Virus record (IMG/VR): IMGVR_UViG_3300044641_004989
Span: 1-43,401 of that record
Strand: one strand, 5' to 3'
From: a virus
Length of the DNA stretch: 43,401 bases
Position numbers and translations under genes: made by a program. Shown in pieces: positions 17,673 to 25,391 of this stretch. Below the pieces are notes generated by a model. It was not told the DNA's origin, ran no database searches, and was given only the letters and a program-made list of their open reading frames with translations. How positions within the stretch are numbered: position 1 is the stretch's first letter; each line of letters begins with the position of its first letter.

Positions 17673-18200
17673 ATGAGATGTGCGTACCAAATTCCTATTA
17701 GTATAGATAGTTGTCAGCTGGTTGAAAAAAATTTAAAAATAATTTATAGTTACAATAGATTACAAAAATACGCAAATAATCTAGATGGAAATCCAGTTGC
17801 TATTGAAACATATGAAGTTTTAAATAGCGAAAATTTTGTAGATCAATTGCCTCACAACATATTGCAAAATGAAATACCAGGTGTGCAGGTGTTAAAAATA
17901 CCCGCATCTGATGTACCTGACCCGGTTGTGGCAGCACATGTTGATGTGCGAAGAAATTGTGCTATCAACGTTTATTTAAAAACTGCAGGAGAAATAACCA
18001 ATTTTTATACGTGGAACAAACAAGAAAAAAAATCCTATTTGCGAGAATCTTTTTGTTCAAAGACCGGACAAACTTGGTTGATGAATTCCACTGTTCCGCA
18101 TTCGGTCACATTGGTTCCAAACACTGAACGAGTTATTCTTACTTTTAGTTTTAAAAAAATCAAATATGAAGAAATGGTACAATGTCTCAAAATAAATTAG
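17673..18200 (+). CDS. Putative 2-oxoglutarate/Fe(II) oxygenase
   Basis: 175 residues. The C-terminal half has the facial-triad layout: His89-x-Asp91 in AAHVDVRRNCAINVYL, distal His143 in WLMNSTVPHSVTLV and Arg153 ten residues later in NTERVILTFSF, the usual place for the 2OG-binding Arg. The N-terminal part holds QLPHNILQNEIPGVQVLKIP. The arrangement is like small phage 2OG oxygenases of the Asp/Asn-hydroxylase-like type. Substrate unknown. It overlaps the next gene by 19 bases, so the two are very probably coupled. Confidence 0.65.
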   Translation: MRCAYQIPISIDSCQLVEKNLKIIYSYNRLQKYANNLDGNPVAIETYEVLNSENFVDQLPHNILQNEIPGVQVLKIPASDVPDPVVAAHVDVRRNCAINVYLKTAGEITNFYTWNKQEKKSYLRESFCSKTGQTWLMNSTVPHSVTLVPNTERVILTFSFKKIKYEEMVQCLKIN

Positions 18201-18757
18201 CATATATTCCAAAACTTATACCAATAGAATTTTGTCATTTTTTTACACACGTTCTGTTGCGTTCAATGGACCTAAAACCAGGCGGCGATGATCAAATTCC
18301 CAATGCACGGGCCATATTAGACCACGAATACATGTTCGAAACTTTGCAAGAAAGACTTTGGCCCACTATTGAAAATATATTTGGCGAGCCATTGATTCCT
18401 ACCTATGCTTATGCTAGACTGTATAGTAATGGTGATATTCTTGAAAAACACAGCGATAGGCCTGCTTGTGAAGTTAGTGTAACTCTACAACTGGGAAGAT
18501 CACATCACTATGCATGGCCAATTTATATGGATGGACAGAGATTTGATCTAGGCGAAGGTGATGGGTTGTTGTATCCCGGGTGCGACTTAGATCATTGGAG
18601 AGACAAGTGCGATGGACCTCCAGGATATTATTCCGGGCAGGTATTTCTTCATTATGTTAGAAAAAATGGATCTTATTTGCAGGAAGCAGGTGATCAAACA
18701 GTTAGATCCAATTATTCATATCAAAAGAATAGAACGTACAATATGGAAACCAAATGA
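18182..18757 (+). CDS. Putative 2-oxoglutarate/Fe(II) oxygenase
   Basis: 191 residues. YAYARLYSNGDILEKHSDRP contains the His90-x-Asp92 pair; EVSVTLQLG follows as expected of the core strand. GEGDGLLYPGCDLDHWRDKC carries the probable distal His138, and the C-terminal VFLHYVRKNG completes the fold. I know very similar layouts (YRGC.xEHWR and FLHY) from oxygenases in marine T4-like phages, where substrates have not been established to my knowledge. It starts inside the end of the upstream oxygenase and ends with ATGA overlapping the next start, so it is part of one translational unit. Confidence 0.75.
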   Translation: MSQNKLAYIPKLIPIEFCHFFTHVLLRSMDLKPGGDDQIPNARAILDHEYMFETLQERLWPTIENIFGEPLIPTYAYARLYSNGDILEKHSDRPACEVSVTLQLGRSHHYAWPIYMDGQRFDLGEGDGLLYPGCDLDHWRDKCDGPPGYYSGQVFLHYVRKNGSYLQEAGDQTVRSNYSYQKNRTYNMETK

Positions 18758-19296
18758 ACGAAATTATATTAGATAGCGAACAAAGAATAGCTATATATGA
18801 TAACCTATTTGATTTTCACTATAGAAATGATATATATGACTTTGCAACTAAAAGTTACTTTCAAATTGGTTGGGAAGATACACATAATTTAGAAAATTCA
18901 AAGCATCGTTATCTACACTCGTTGTATTCTCAAACTGATATCGATAACTTGGGCATAATTGAAAAAATCCAAAAAACACCAGCTGCTGAAGAAATTGTTG
19001 GATACGAAATAGAGAAAACTGTTTTGAATTTATCAACCCCAGCAGATTCTCATTTTATACACACACATCAAAACGACAAGGTGTTACTTTATTATGTAAA
19101 TCTAAATTGGAATGATGGGTGGCACGGCGAAACCCTATTTTTTAAAAATGACACCCAAGAAATAGCTTTTGCAACTGCTTATGTGCCAGGAAGATTGTTG
19201 TGTTTTGACGCAAAAATTCCCCATACTGTGCGACCTCAATCGCATATAGCAAGTCATTATAGATTCACACTATCAATTTTTTTGAACAAATGTTAA
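18754..19296 (+). CDS. 2OG/Fe(II) oxygenase-like protein with unusual metal motif
   Basis: 180 residues. The plan follows a prolyl-hydroxylase-like fold: HFIHTHQNDKVLLYYVNLNW, NDGWHGETLFFKND, YVPGRLLCFDAKIPHTVRP and HYRFTLSIF. Distal His157 and Arg170 fit. The first ligand position reads His103-Thr-His105 followed by Asp108 instead of the usual His-x-Asp/Glu, so the carboxylate ligand is either Asp108 or missing. It may be catalytically altered, use halogenase-like chemistry or be a non-enzymatic relative. The ATGA overlap with the previous gene (18754-18757) implies coupled expression. Confidence 0.65.
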   Translation: MNEIILDSEQRIAIYDNLFDFHYRNDIYDFATKSYFQIGWEDTHNLENSKHRYLHSLYSQTDIDNLGIIEKIQKTPAAEEIVGYEIEKTVLNLSTPADSHFIHTHQNDKVLLYYVNLNWNDGWHGETLFFKNDTQEIAFATAYVPGRLLCFDAKIPHTVRPQSHIASHYRFTLSIFLNKC

Positions 19297-19314
19297 AAAT
19301 TATGGAGGCAATTG

Positions 19315-19917
19315 ATGTTGTACAGTATTCCGCCACGAAACATTCCAGGTAAAGACAGTCTAGCATACTGGGACGGGTTTCTTACCAATGACGAAATAAA
19401 TTCTATATTAGCGCAGCCTGAGTGGTTGTCAATGCAGTCTGCCGAAGTTGGTGGATCTGCTGATAATGGCATTGTAAGTCCGGATATAAGAAAAGGTAAC
19501 GTGTCTTGGCTAGGAACAAAACCAGAATTACATCCAATATGGGACAAGCTGGCTAGAGCAGTGGCTGAAGTCAATAGTAGATATTTTCACTTTGACCTAA
19601 CTGGATTTTACGAGCCAATGCAGCTGACTTTATACACCGATGACAACAAAGATCACTACAGCTGGCACACAGATGCTTCGCCCAATGACACTCATGCGCC
19701 ACGCAAGTTATCTATGTCTATGCTACTGTCTGATCCATCTGATTTTGAAGGAGGTGAATTTCAAGTCAAAACCACTAATGATGACGTTCAAACTTTGGAT
19801 TATGTAAAAGGGCGGGCATGGTTTTTCCCTTCATACACGCTGCACAGAGTTGCACCGGTAACCAAAGGTGTGCGTAGATCTTTGGTGCTTTGGATAGGCG
19901 GACCGCCTTTCCGCTGA
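19315..19917 (+). CDS. PKHD-type 2OG/Fe(II) hydroxylase-like protein
   Basis: 200 residues from ATG 19315, six bases after GGAGG (19304-19308); the TTG at 19312 is rejected. Motifs: YWDGFLTNDEINSILAQPEW, PMQLTLYTDDNKDHYSWHTD with His118-x-Asp120, LSMSMLLSDPSDFEGGEFQV, GRAWFFPSYTLHRVAPVTKG with distal His177, and Arg187 in VRRSLVLWIGGP. This is the clearest member of the local oxygenase group and matches PKHD-type hydroxylases, which occur in many T4-like phages. Known chemistry: Fe(II)- and 2OG-dependent hydroxylation, often of prolyl residues. The phage substrate is unknown; fiber or host surface proteins are candidates from location only. Confidence 0.85.
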   Translation: MLYSIPPRNIPGKDSLAYWDGFLTNDEINSILAQPEWLSMQSAEVGGSADNGIVSPDIRKGNVSWLGTKPELHPIWDKLARAVAEVNSRYFHFDLTGFYEPMQLTLYTDDNKDHYSWHTDASPNDTHAPRKLSMSMLLSDPSDFEGGEFQVKTTNDDVQTLDYVKGRAWFFPSYTLHRVAPVTKGVRRSLVLWIGGPPFR

Positions 19918-19923
19918 TTTTAA

Positions 19924-19931
19924 AATAAATA
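19924..19931 (+). promoter_or_regulatory. Late promoter AATAAATA
   Basis: TAAATA core seven bases after the oxygenase stop. Predicted start is about 19937, giving an 18-base leader with CAGGAA before the GTG at 19955. Confidence 0.6.
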
Positions 19932-19954
19932 CACAATGGCGGTCAGGAACCCAA

Positions 19955-20665
19955 GTGCAAACAATACGCAAGCTTTTTAGAACCAACTATCACGGCGAAG
20001 ATGTTCATTCTTCGGCCATCTACAGAGAAGGCGAGTGGAATTACGGCAAGGAATTTATTGCCAAATCTGTTCATAATCAACGATTCATGCAGAAAGCAGT
20101 CGTGATAGGCAACGGCACAAGTAGGTTGGGTTTTGATCTAAATCTTTTCAAAGGACGCAATGTTCAAACATACGGTTGTAATGCTCTCTATAGAGATTAC
20201 ACACCTGATTTTTTGGTAGTTGTAGGATCACAAATGGCACATGAAGTGAGACAATCACGATTTGTCAAAACCAATGTTGTGTATAGTACTCATGAAAATA
20301 TTTTGAGTTATCCTGGTATTTTCCATGTGATACCACAAAACCCAGGTTGGAATGCAGGTGCCATTGCCGCTTACTTGGCCTGTTTTGACGGACACACAAA
20401 AATATATTTGCTGGGTCATGACGGATTGGACACTGTGGGTCATTATGATAATGTGTATAAAGACACCAACGCTTACACTGACTATAACAACACCACAGAT
20501 ACCTACTGGGCATTGTCAATGACACATGTTTTTAGAACTTATCCGTTGGTAGATTTTGTGTTAGTAAATAGCACCGGAAGCGGTTACATACCTGCTCAAT
20601 GGCAAGATCATAATAATTTACGTAGAATTAGTTTTCGTGATCTAGTACTAGAGTGTGATCTCTAA
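19955..20665 (+). CDS. VIGNG-motif conserved phage protein
   Basis: 236 residues from GTG 19955; the nearer ATG at 19936 is out of frame. A Rossmann-like N-terminal stretch reads AVVIGNGTSRLGFDLNLFKG, followed by QTYGCNALYRDYTPDFLVVV, IPQNPGWNAGAIAAYLACF, KIYLLGHDGL and FVLVNSTGSGYIPAQW. The pattern recalls nucleotide-sugar- or MptE/DUF115-like Rossmann proteins found next to fibers in marine phages, but I cannot assign a reaction. GHDGL could be an active-site loop. It ends convergently with the Nudix gene, overlapping it by 18 bases. Confidence 0.6.
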   Translation: MQTIRKLFRTNYHGEDVHSSAIYREGEWNYGKEFIAKSVHNQRFMQKAVVIGNGTSRLGFDLNLFKGRNVQTYGCNALYRDYTPDFLVVVGSQMAHEVRQSRFVKTNVVYSTHENILSYPGIFHVIPQNPGWNAGAIAAYLACFDGHTKIYLLGHDGLDTVGHYDNVYKDTNAYTDYNNTTDTYWALSMTHVFRTYPLVDFVLVNSTGSGYIPAQWQDHNNLRRISFRDLVLECDL

Positions 20666-21082
20666 AACTTGCTCAAAAGTTTTTATTTTACTTACAATAG
20701 CTTGAAAGTTAAAAGTCCGCCATACTCCGGGATGTAAAGGTTTTGGATGATCTGCTATTGTGGTCCATGCATACCCTCTGTGTTCGTCGTTCAGCTCTGG
20801 CACAAATTCTTTTTCAACCGTTATCAAATAGGTATGATATTCAAAATTGCCTTGATCACTGGTAAATTTTTCTAGCGGTACTATTTGATTGTATTCTACA
20901 AGATTAATTTCTTCAATCAATTCTCTATGCAAGGCTTCTATTGCGGTTTCTCCGGGTTCAACACCACCGCCAACCAAGCCCCAGGACCCTGCATGTCGTT
21001 TTTGATTTCTCAATAAGAAAAGATATCTTTTGGTTGTGATACTGTAAATTAATGCACCACAACCTATATGATAAGACTCCAC
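20648..21082 (-). CDS. Nudix hydrolase
   Basis: 144 residues from a GTG start at 21082. The Nudix box is intact in register: Gly39, Glu45 in GVEPGETAIEALH, then Arg53-Glu54-Leu55-Ile56-Glu57-Glu58; only the usual final Gly is Asn60. Nudix enzymes hydrolyse nucleoside diphosphates linked to another moiety (dNTPs, NADH, ADP-ribose, RNA caps); the substrate cannot be read from the box. It is the last gene of the leftward gp14-gp15 operon, overlapping the gp15 end by 19 bases with GAGG upstream inside gp15. T4 also encodes a Nudix enzyme (NudE), but orthology is not shown. Confidence 0.88.
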   Translation of the reverse strand: MESYHIGCGALIYSITTKRYLFLLRNQKRHAGSWGLVGGGVEPGETAIEALHRELIEEINLVEYNQIVPLEKFTSDQGNFEYHTYLITVEKEFVPELNDEHRGYAWTTIADHPKPLHPGVWRTFNFQAIVSKIKTFEQVLEITL

Positions 21083-22422
21083 TCACCACCTCGATAAACA
21101 CCTTCCACTGATTTGACCCAAGCTTCGCCGGTCCAGCGGTATTGAATTCCTGTTAATGTGTTAGTAACATATTCTGTTGACGTTTCATTTTGACTGTCAA
21201 ACACCACTTGCCAAACGGAACCAGTGTATTCTACAATATCATTTTGATTGGCTACCAGATCATTCCAGACTGTGCTTCCTTCTAAATTGGCATCATTGCC
21301 TATGGAATCAGTCAAAAGATATCTGGTACCTGTACTGGGCGATAACAAATTGCTATCCACTTTGACATTCAAAGGATTTATGATTGCATTGATTGGCGGC
21401 AAGGTATTTGATGGCGCAGTATCTTCAAATGGATCAAACAGTAAGAGATATGGATCAGTTGGGTGATAAGCAATACTTCCAATTAATTCTGTACCAGTTG
21501 GCAAAGCCAATCTGATTTCAGTACTGCCAGTAATCAATGTGCCATATACTTCAATCAGTGCTTTCCAGGTAACCGGAGCGCCTGAGGTAATAATGTTATC
21601 TTCAGAATCTACAATTTCTTGTTTCTTCAATAACTGTAGTTGATTGCCTGTGTATAATACACCATAATCCAACGGTGTTACATAAACTCTACTGATCAAA
21701 TTGGACAACACAGTATCGTCACTGAACGCACCTTGTTCGTCATATATACTACCAATAAATTTTTGTATAACGCCAAGACGTTTTACTTTAGCTGGTGCGC
21801 TGATCCAGATTGGCATGGTAAAAGTCAATGAAGCAATATCAATTGTTTCATCAGCCCCGGCTGGCACAGTTCTTGATGTCCACAACACATTGGTCAATTC
21901 CACATAACTCAAACTGCTCCAATCCACATAGTTGTCAGTGCTTTGAATTTCAAGACTAGGATTAAACAACACTGCCAGTTGTTCGATCAATTGCATTTTT
22001 TGTTCGGTGTTGCTGGTCCAAATGTCCAGTTTTACTTCTAGGTTGTAAGGGACCGGCATCAAACGTTCAATAGTGTAGCTGTCGCCTTGCTGCGTTCCAT
22101 ACAGACCTGTTTCGGCATCGTATTCTCTTTCACGAATATTCATTTTACTGACGAACGTGGGTTCCTGCATTCGATCTTGAGCATAGGTAAAGCCACTTAT
22201 GTAGGCACTCATGGCTGGCACAGCATTGAGTGTGTTTTCACTGTTGCCTCTCAATATGGTTGCGCCTTGTCTGCTGGGATCACCATAATACACAGGCACT
22301 CGTTGTAAGGTGCGTGTGCCGTCACGATCCTTGCCAAATTCAACTTCAAAATTACTTACAATTCGCATGAACTGTACCAAGAATCTGCGTATCTGCCCGT
22401 CGTAAAAATATAATTGCGCCAT
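21064..22422 (-). CDS. gp15: Tail sheath stabilizer/completion protein gp15
   Basis: 452 residues. The N-terminus LYFYDGQIRRFLVQFMRIVS and the following VPVYYGDPSRQ match the layout of T4 gp15 (YFYNSSFRRY... RVPITYA). Next are an AYISGFTYAQDR strand and a hydrophobic domain with PVPYNLEVKLDIWTSNTEQK and LAVLFNPSLEI, as in the gp15 core. T4 gp15 is 272 residues; here a C-terminal extension of about 180 residues includes YRWTGEAWVKSVEGVYRGG, a hairpin module resembling those in fibers. Role: hexameric terminator that caps the tail tube and sheath and joins the neck. The ATG overlaps the gp14 stop by one base. Confidence 0.82.
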   Translation of the reverse strand: MAQLYFYDGQIRRFLVQFMRIVSNFEVEFGKDRDGTRTLQRVPVYYGDPSRQGATILRGNSENTLNAVPAMSAYISGFTYAQDRMQEPTFVSKMNIREREYDAETGLYGTQQGDSYTIERLMPVPYNLEVKLDIWTSNTEQKMQLIEQLAVLFNPSLEIQSTDNYVDWSSLSYVELTNVLWTSRTVPAGADETIDIASLTFTMPIWISAPAKVKRLGVIQKFIGSIYDEQGAFSDDTVLSNLISRVYVTPLDYGVLYTGNQLQLLKKQEIVDSEDNIITSGAPVTWKALIEVYGTLITGSTEIRLALPTGTELIGSIAYHPTDPYLLLFDPFEDTAPSNTLPPINAIINPLNVKVDSNLLSPSTGTRYLLTDSIGNDANLEGSTVWNDLVANQNDIVEYTGSVWQVVFDSQNETSTEYVTNTLTGIQYRWTGEAWVKSVEGVYRGGEWSLII

Positions 22423-23807
22423 TAATTGTCTGCCTTGGGTCTTAGTGCCTGGCTTAGGCTTTGTCTTTCGCTCACTTCACCGCTGTTGTTTGTGAATGTG
22501 TTTGTATTATTTACAAAGCCGCTGCGCAGAGTTTGATTATTTGCACCTGGTGTGAGCGTGGTTCTCACATTGTCTTCGATCTTGACCCATCTGCGACCAT
22601 CCCATCTAAACAGTCGGTTAGGCAAATAATCTATTCGTAGGGCATAATCTCCCACCAATGGATTTGCGGGAAATGCAATACCCGAATAAACCGGCAGTCC
22701 ATTGGGTGCCTTGCCGTCACCGGTCAAATAACCCTCAACAGTTGAACTTGGACTGGCTATGCCGCCACTGCTTTCTGCTATTCCGCTATCACCAGTTACA
22801 GCTCCATTATCCGCAGTGATACCTTCTGGATCTCCAGGGTAAGCATTATCTTCTGTGGTTGGTTTTATGTAGATGTGATCAATATCATAACCACTGTAAG
22901 GTACATTGGTTTCGGCTTCTCTCAGTATGGCATCGTTAATTTCTATGTATTTGCTGATAATACTGGTTACTGAACCCAGTGTCACATTACCGGTATTGCC
23001 ATTGATATCGGTATCAACCTTGATTTGATTCAGTATGTCTTTGTATTCTTGACTGTCGGTCAGCGGATTGATTTTTACACGCCACAAGTGTGGCCACCAG
23101 GTGGCACTAAATCCTTCGGCAGCGTTGTTGCAATCGCTGATCACGTAATACCTTTTTAAGGCCACTGGCAAGCTGTCGTCTAGGGGATAGTAATCTTTTA
23201 GGTGCATCAATTCAATAACATCACCTGGCATCAGTTTGCGACCCAAAGTAGCTACCATGTCAGTTATATGAAACACCATGAACAGGGTGCCGGTGTTTAA
23301 AAACATACCAAACTGACTCAAATCAAACGTCATGTCTTGCACAGTGTATATGCCACGCATGCTGTATACATCGGTATCGTATTTTCTGTCACGATTTTCT
23401 ACAAACAGCAGATCCTGTATGTTGAGTGCAGATTGATTGATATAACTGGGCTTGGCTGCATCTGTATAAAATTTTACAGTTGCGCCAGATGCAACAGCAC
23501 TGGTAGTGCTGGCACTGAGTGTGACAGTGTTGGCAGTTTTGGCTGCAACTGTGGTGCCGGTAGCGACACCTGTGGCTGTGACGAACATGCCCAGGTCAAT
23601 GTTGCTGGTTGTGGCAAAGTTCAAAACGGTTCCAGCTGTGGCCTGTGCGCCACTGGTGGTTTTTGTGGTATTTTGTTCGTTGATGCCGAGATACTTATGC
23701 ACCAGTATGCCGGTACCGCCTACAGTAAATAATTCGCTTATTTTCCTGTCAAAGTATTTGTAGTCGTTGCTATGGGCTCCGTCTTTCCAAACTGATAATC
23801 TTGGCAC
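22422..23807 (-). CDS. gp14: Neck protein gp14
   Basis: 461 residues from a GTG start at 23807, with AGGAAA at 23818-23813. NQSALNIQDLLFVENRDRKY, a MRGIY strand, TFDLSQFGMFLNTGTLFMVF, KLMPGDVIELMHLKDYYPLD and WRVKINPLTDSQEYK follow the order of T4 gp14 (AESIQMRG, FFSNFGMQVQDEVTLSI, PKEGDLIYFP). T4 gp14 is 256 residues; this one has an N-terminal insertion of about 65 residues (residues 50-115) and a C-terminal extension with FPANPLVGDYALRIDYLPN and LFRWDGRRWVKIED. Role: with gp13, forms the neck that closes the DNA-filled head and receives the tail. First gene of the leftward operon. Confidence 0.8.
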   Translation of the reverse strand: MPRLSVWKDGAHSNDYKYFDRKISELFTVGGTGILVHKYLGINEQNTTKTTSGAQATAGTVLNFATTSNIDLGMFVTATGVATGTTVAAKTANTVTLSASTTSAVASGATVKFYTDAAKPSYINQSALNIQDLLFVENRDRKYDTDVYSMRGIYTVQDMTFDLSQFGMFLNTGTLFMVFHITDMVATLGRKLMPGDVIELMHLKDYYPLDDSLPVALKRYYVISDCNNAAEGFSATWWPHLWRVKINPLTDSQEYKDILNQIKVDTDINGNTGNVTLGSVTSIISKYIEINDAILREAETNVPYSGYDIDHIYIKPTTEDNAYPGDPEGITADNGAVTGDSGIAESSGGIASPSSTVEGYLTGDGKAPNGLPVYSGIAFPANPLVGDYALRIDYLPNRLFRWDGRRWVKIEDNVRTTLTPGANNQTLRSGFVNNTNTFTNNSGEVSERQSLSQALRPKADN

Positions 23808-23827
23808 AATTGTTTCCTGTTATTTTA

Positions 23828-23835
23828 TATTTAGC
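23828..23835 (-). promoter_or_regulatory. Late promoter GCTAAATA for the gp14-gp15-Nudix operon
   Basis: Reads GCTAAATA on the minus strand. Predicted start is about 23822, leaving a 15-base leader that contains AGGAAA before GTG 23807. It lies back to back with the host-type promoter at 23847-23875. Confidence 0.6.
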
Positions 23836-23846
23836 GGACACCCAAA

Positions 23847-23875
23847 TTGACACAAATTAGGTTTTGCTATATACT
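23847..23875 (+). promoter_or_regulatory. Sigma70-type promoter TTGACA-17-TATACT
   Basis: Perfect -35 TTGACA at 23847-23852, a 17-base spacer, and TATACT at 23870-23875. With standard spacing +1 falls on 23882, the A of the ATG of the next gene, so the message may be leaderless. This is a host-polymerase early-type promoter, unlike the TAAATA late class. Confidence 0.75.
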
Positions 23876-23881
23876 AGTACT

Positions 23882-24163
23882 ATGAGTGATTTTAATTCGC
23901 TGGACGATTGGCCCGCAATAGATACTCAAATTAGACGTAATCTATGGGCCATGTACAACTTGACCAACAAACGCCAAATGGAACGTATGTACAGGAACTT
24001 GGAGTCAAGCGTAACCGAACTTAGCCAACTAAACGTAGAGCGTCGCAAACATGGACACAGTGTTCGCTACGACGATCAGTTAGCAAAAGTACAACAAGAG
24101 TTGCAAGAATTGCAATCGTGGCTCATGTTTGCAACACTGCTTGACGAAAAACCCAAAGAATAG
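23882..24163 (+). CDS. Small charged helical protein, unknown
   Basis: 93 residues from ATG 23882 (MSDFNSLDDWPAIDTQIRRN). It is mostly helical and charged: RQMERMYRNLESSVTELSQL, a short loop, then DDQLAKVQQELQELQSWL, which suggest a two-helix coiled coil. No family recognised. There is no ribosome binding site before the ATG; the promoter places +1 at the ATG itself. The in-frame TTG at 23864 lies inside the promoter and is rejected. The predicted host-type promoter suggests early expression, which is unusual between two neck genes. It could be a small regulator or DNA-binding accessory; that is speculation. Confidence 0.6.
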   Translation: MSDFNSLDDWPAIDTQIRRNLWAMYNLTNKRQMERMYRNLESSVTELSQLNVERRKHGHSVRYDDQLAKVQQELQELQSWLMFATLLDEKPKE

Positions 24164-24169
24164 TATAAT
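24141..24169 (+). promoter_or_regulatory. Sigma70-type promoter TTGACG-17-TATAAT
   Basis: TTGACG at 24141-24146, a 17-base spacer, consensus TATAAT at 24164-24169. It overlaps the end of the upstream gene. +1 is about 24176, giving a 23-base leader that contains AAGGAG (24187-24192), six bases before GTG 24199. Confidence 0.75.
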
Positions 24170-24198
24170 TATATTTTGTACAACTCAAGGAGCTTGCT

Positions 24199-25368
24199 GT
24201 GGCACTAGCACAATCTATCAAAGCACCCAAAAAAGCCCCACCCAAAAAACGCGATCCATTGTTTGCTGATGAGAAGCACACAGGTCGTGAGCCAGTGTGG
24301 GACACTGAACGTGCTCTAGCAATGACGCAAGAAGAGTTTGATCATCACTTGCGTAAGAGTTTTTTCTACTACAATTACTTTTATAGTGCCAAAGACCTAA
24401 AAAAGTATGTTGCGGATTGGATGAAGGACCATTACAGCAAAAACGAAGTCAGTCGTTTTATTCGCAGTAGCGATAGATTGCTGCCTATTACAGTATGCAG
24501 CTTGATCAAATCACACAAGCAGGGCATGCCGTTGCGAGCAAAAGAACTCAGTTATGTAAAAGATCGCCTATACGAGATCATCAACAGCGATATACCCGAC
24601 GAACCCGCAGCAGAACAAAAAACAGTAGCACCTGCAGCAGTCAAAACTATTCAGGACAGACTGAACGAAAAAACCAGTGAGCACCTGGGCCATTTTGAAG
24701 GCTTGTATGATGAAGTGGTTGCAGGTGGCACAGTTGATCCCAAGGCCTATGATTACCTTGTGTCTAACGCAGTACCACAGAGTCAAATCAAAAAGTTTGA
24801 AGACCTGTTCATGGCTCGCAAAACTGAACTGGGCGAAGCACTTGGTCGAGCCGATGAGCAAATAGTAGAAGCATACCGTCATTACAAAGCAGCCGACTAC
24901 AAGCGTCATCACGCATTTATACAAAGCATTCTGGATGCGCTGGATCAGTATCGCAATGTGAAAAAGGCTACCAAAAAAGCCCGAGTCAAACGTGCGCCCA
25001 ACAAAGAAAAAGTTGTCAGCAAGCTCAAATACATGCGAGAAGAAAAGACACTCAAGCTGGTGAGTATCAATCCTGTGGATATCATTGGCGCACAAGAGCT
25101 GTGGTGCTACAATACCAAAACACGCAAACTGTACAAGTATATGGCTGACAGTGTAACTGGGCCATTGGGTGTCAAAGGCACTACACTAACCGGGTACAAT
25201 GAATCCGCAAGCATTGGCAAAACACTGAGGAAGCCCGAAGAAAAACTCAAAGAGTTTGCCAAAGCGGGCAAAATACAGTTGCGCAAGTTTTTAGAAGATA
25301 TCAAGGCCACAGAAACACTGGGCAACGGCAGGCTTAATTCGGACACTGTTCTCCTTCGAGTACAATAA
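24199..25368 (+). CDS. Basic protein of unknown function under a host-type promoter
   Basis: 389 residues from GTG 24199 with a strong AAGGAG site. The N-terminus is Lys/Pro-rich (IKAPKKAPPKKRDPLF). A helical domain follows with EEFDHHLRKSFFYYNYFYSA, VADWMKDHYSKNEVSRFIRS and LPITVCSLIKSHKQGMPL. A central helical region contains QSQIKKFEDLFMARKTELGE. A very basic linker KKATKKARVKRAPNKEK leads to a C-terminal domain with INPVDIIGAQELWCYNTKTR and LRKPEEKLKEFAKAGKI. I do not recognise the family. The high Lys/Arg content and basic linker suggest nucleic acid binding. The host-type promoter suggests an early role, and read-through would enter gp13. Confidence 0.65.
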   Translation: MALAQSIKAPKKAPPKKRDPLFADEKHTGREPVWDTERALAMTQEEFDHHLRKSFFYYNYFYSAKDLKKYVADWMKDHYSKNEVSRFIRSSDRLLPITVCSLIKSHKQGMPLRAKELSYVKDRLYEIINSDIPDEPAAEQKTVAPAAVKTIQDRLNEKTSEHLGHFEGLYDEVVAGGTVDPKAYDYLVSNAVPQSQIKKFEDLFMARKTELGEALGRADEQIVEAYRHYKAADYKRHHAFIQSILDALDQYRNVKKATKKARVKRAPNKEKVVSKLKYMREEKTLKLVSINPVDIIGAQELWCYNTKTRKLYKYMADSVTGPLGVKGTTLTGYNESASIGKTLRKPEEKLKEFAKAGKIQLRKFLEDIKATETLGNGRLNSDTVLLRVQ

Positions 25369-25371
25369 ATA
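25364..25371 (+). promoter_or_regulatory. Late promoter AATAAATA for gp13
   Basis: TAAATA core overlapping the previous stop. Predicted start is about 25377; a 15-base leader with TAGGAA (25381-25386) precedes ATG 25392. Confidence 0.65.
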
Positions 25372-25391
25372 CTTGTACTTTAGGAACATGG

